From Paenibacillus alkalitolerans (GTDB lineage Bacteria; Bacillota; Bacilli; Paenibacillales; YIM-B00363): a DNA stretch of 64,000 bases. Both the position numbers and the translations under genes were made by a program. The stretch is from assembly GCF_016482785.1 (NCBI RefSeq), contig NZ_JAEMXM010000005.1:186001-250000 (forward strand). Reading direction: 5' to 3'. This document shows, one piece after another, positions 62,563-64,000 of the stretch. The notes beneath the pieces are model-generated. The model saw only the letters and a list, made by a program, of their open reading frames with translations, ran no database searches and had not been told where the DNA came from. The stretch's first letter is position 1. The number at the start of each line of letters is the position of its first letter.

Positions 62563-64000
62563 TTATCGATTAAGATAACGATCGTACGCAGCTTGCTTAA
62601 TTTCGATGGCTCTGTCGATCTTCAGGCTTTTCAGCTTTTCCATGTAACCGTCGTAAGCATCGATGGGCTCGGAGCCCAGAATGATTTTCAGCGACATCTC
62701 ATCGATCAGCGTGTTGACATCGTTCATGATTTTCGCAAGCTCTGACGCTTCCTCCGAAGTAGGCGTCGAGAGTCCGAGACTGTATTTGTCCGCATCCGTA
62801 TTCGACCAAATTTCAAGCGCTTCTCTTTGCTCGGGAAGCTGCATATACTGCTCGATATAGCGCTTGTCCTGCACGAAAGGTCCGCCGGAATTGCCGCGAA
62901 TATACAGGGACATGGCTTGAGCGGGAGCGAGCTTATCCGGATTGTTCATCAGCAGATCGGTATATTTCGGATAGCCGTCCACCATCGTATAGCTGACTCC
63001 TTCTTGGCCGAAATTGAAGTACATGTGTCCTTCTTCGCTGTAACCCCAATCCAGCAGCTTCGCCGCCAGCTCCGCGTTCTTCGAAGTCGCCGAGATGGCC
63101 ACGTTGTCATAGGTCGTATATTTGTGGTCTTTTTGCCCGAATTTCGGTTTATCGCCTTTGTTCAGCACAGGATATGGAGCAGGAGCGAGAATTCCGTTGG
63201 GATCCTTTTCTTTCAGAGCCGGCGTCCACTTTCCGATGCCGCCGCCCGCGTTGCCGATCGTAATCCCGGTCTGTCCCGATGTGATATTGGCGTCAAGCGC
63301 TTTGCCGTCGACCGTTGCGATGTTTTTATCGAGCAAGCCTTCGGCATACCACTTGCGCATGGTTGCGAGAAATTCCTTATAACCGGGCTGCATCGGTCCG
63401 TAAACAACTTTGCCGTCTTCTTGGAAAAATCCTCTGTTCGCGCCGTACGCGCCTACGAATGCGCCGTTGCCCAAAGCTCCTATGCCTGTAAAAGAAAGCG
63501 GTGCGGCAACGCCCTTCTTTTCTTTAAACGCTTTCAAAACCGTATAATACTCATCGATCGTTTCCGGTATTTGCAGTCCGAGTTCATCCAACCAGTCTTT
63601 GCGGACGATCGGCCCTTGGTACACCTGCAGCAAATCGTCGCCGCGAATGAAAGGGAAAGTATAATAGCTGCCGTTATCGGTTTTGATCATTTTGTCGATT
63701 TCCGGATGCTCGTCCAAATATTTTCTCAGATTCGGCGCATATTGATCGATGACATCATTCAGTCTGAGAATGTACCCGTCGTTGATCGCTTTCTCCGGTC
63801 CTCCCGGGAAGCTGAACCAATCGTACTCGATCATATCCGGCAAATCGCCGGAAGCGAGAAGCACGTTCAACGATTCCTTCTCTTGTCCTGCAGGAGGACT
63901 GATAAATTCGACGGGAACCCCCGTTCTTTTTTGCCACTCTTGAAAGAACGGGACTTCTGCCACAGTTGGTTTAACGGTGATATATTCGCCCCAGTAGGTC
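62563..64000 (-). CDS. Extracellular solute-binding protein (LplA type), 5' end outside the window
   Basis: The minus-strand frame is open to the window edge: TYWGEYITVKPTVAEVPFF reads in from base 63999, so the true start lies beyond 64000. The visible 478 residues include EWQKRTGVPVEFISPPAG, LLASGDLPDMIEYDW and QVYQGPIVRKDWLDELGLQ. These are typical of the large (500-550 residue) LplA/family 1 sugar-binding lipoproteins. The signal peptide is not seen. It supplies the importer formed by the two permeases downstream. Confidence 0.88.
   Translation of the reverse strand, partial: TYWGEYITVKPTVAEVPFFQEWQKRTGVPVEFISPPAGQEKESLNVLLASGDLPDMIEYDWFSFPGGPEKAINDGYILRLNDVIDQYAPNLRKYLDEHPEIDKMIKTDNGSYYTFPFIRGDDLLQVYQGPIVRKDWLDELGLQIPETIDEYYTVLKAFKEKKGVAAPLSFTGIGALGNGAFVGAYGANRGFFQEDGKVVYGPMQPGYKEFLATMRKWYAEGLLDKNIATVDGKALDANITSGQTGITIGNAGGGIGKWTPALKEKDPNGILAPAPYPVLNKGDKPKFGQKDHKYTTYDNVAISATSKNAELAAKLLDWGYSEEGHMYFNFGQEGVSYTMVDGYPKYTDLLMNNPDKLAPAQAMSLYIRGNSGGPFVQDKRYIEQYMQLPEQREALEIWSNTDADKYSLGLSTPTSEEASELAKIMNDVNTLIDEMSLKIILGSEPIDAYDGYMEKLKSLKIDRAIEIKQAAYDRYLNR

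Overview
The window reads as chromosome of a Gram-positive, spore-former-type bacterium close to Paenibacillus. Pointers are strong AGGAGG-type ribosome sites, frequent GTG/TTG starts, YesM/YesN-type two-component control of sugar transporters, AraC regulators next to glycoside hydrolases, lipoprotein binding proteins, an SLH-anchored surface protein, and Zur and Fur boxes of the Bacillus type. This is inferred from gene content; no rRNA or other marker gene is present.

Layout. 1-2.0 kb: end of a family 2 glycosidase, the 3' half of a tRNA-Ala gene and a broken IS1182-type transposase. 2.0-5.7 kb: a Zur-box-controlled COG0523 metallochaperone with a methyltransferase, then a FusB-like EF-G-binding protein behind a leader-peptide/hairpin region, then an EcsC-family protein. 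5.76-9.77 kb: a drug-efflux-type MFS gene cut in two by a 2,488-bp element (5861-8348) with 23-bp inverted ends and an apparent TTTTT target duplication. The element carries no intact transposase but a gene of seven almost identical 162-bp repeats. 10-15 kb: an AraC regulator divergent from a glucuronate operon (GH67 alpha-glucuronidase, glucarate-dehydratase-like enolase, SDR dehydrogenase). 15.2-18.1 kb: two gene relics and an SLH-anchored, divergent 5'-nucleotidase-like protein. 18.2-26.5 kb: a sugar ABC transporter, YesM/YesN pair and GH88 unsaturated uronyl hydrolase. 26.6-29.8 kb: HPP membrane protein, GntR regulator, DsrE protein behind a Fur box, PPOX flavoprotein.

30.0-41.2 kb: a complete staphyloferrin B-type operon (sbnA to sbnH in the Staphylococcus aureus order) behind two Fur boxes, ending in a DUF2277 gene. 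sbnI and the uptake genes are absent. 41.2-45.9 kb: an IS1595-like transposase, a tandem and dispersed GGGGAGAGTG repeat family, and an AraC regulator divergent from a fucose/arabinose isomerase-like gene. 45.9-59.2 kb: a reductive pyrimidine degradation operon: NMT1-type importer, aminotransferase, two unrelated ureidopropionase candidates, PreT/PreA dihydropyrimidine dehydrogenase, dihydropyrimidinase, a 79-residue orphan and a convergent PucR regulator. 59.2-64 kb: a monoacylglycerol-lipase-like hydrolase, a small acidic protein and an LplABC-type sugar importer whose binding protein runs off the window.

The strongest candidates for something new are the cargo-carrying element that splits the MFS gene, its repeat protein, and the attenuator-like leader in front of the FusB-like gene.
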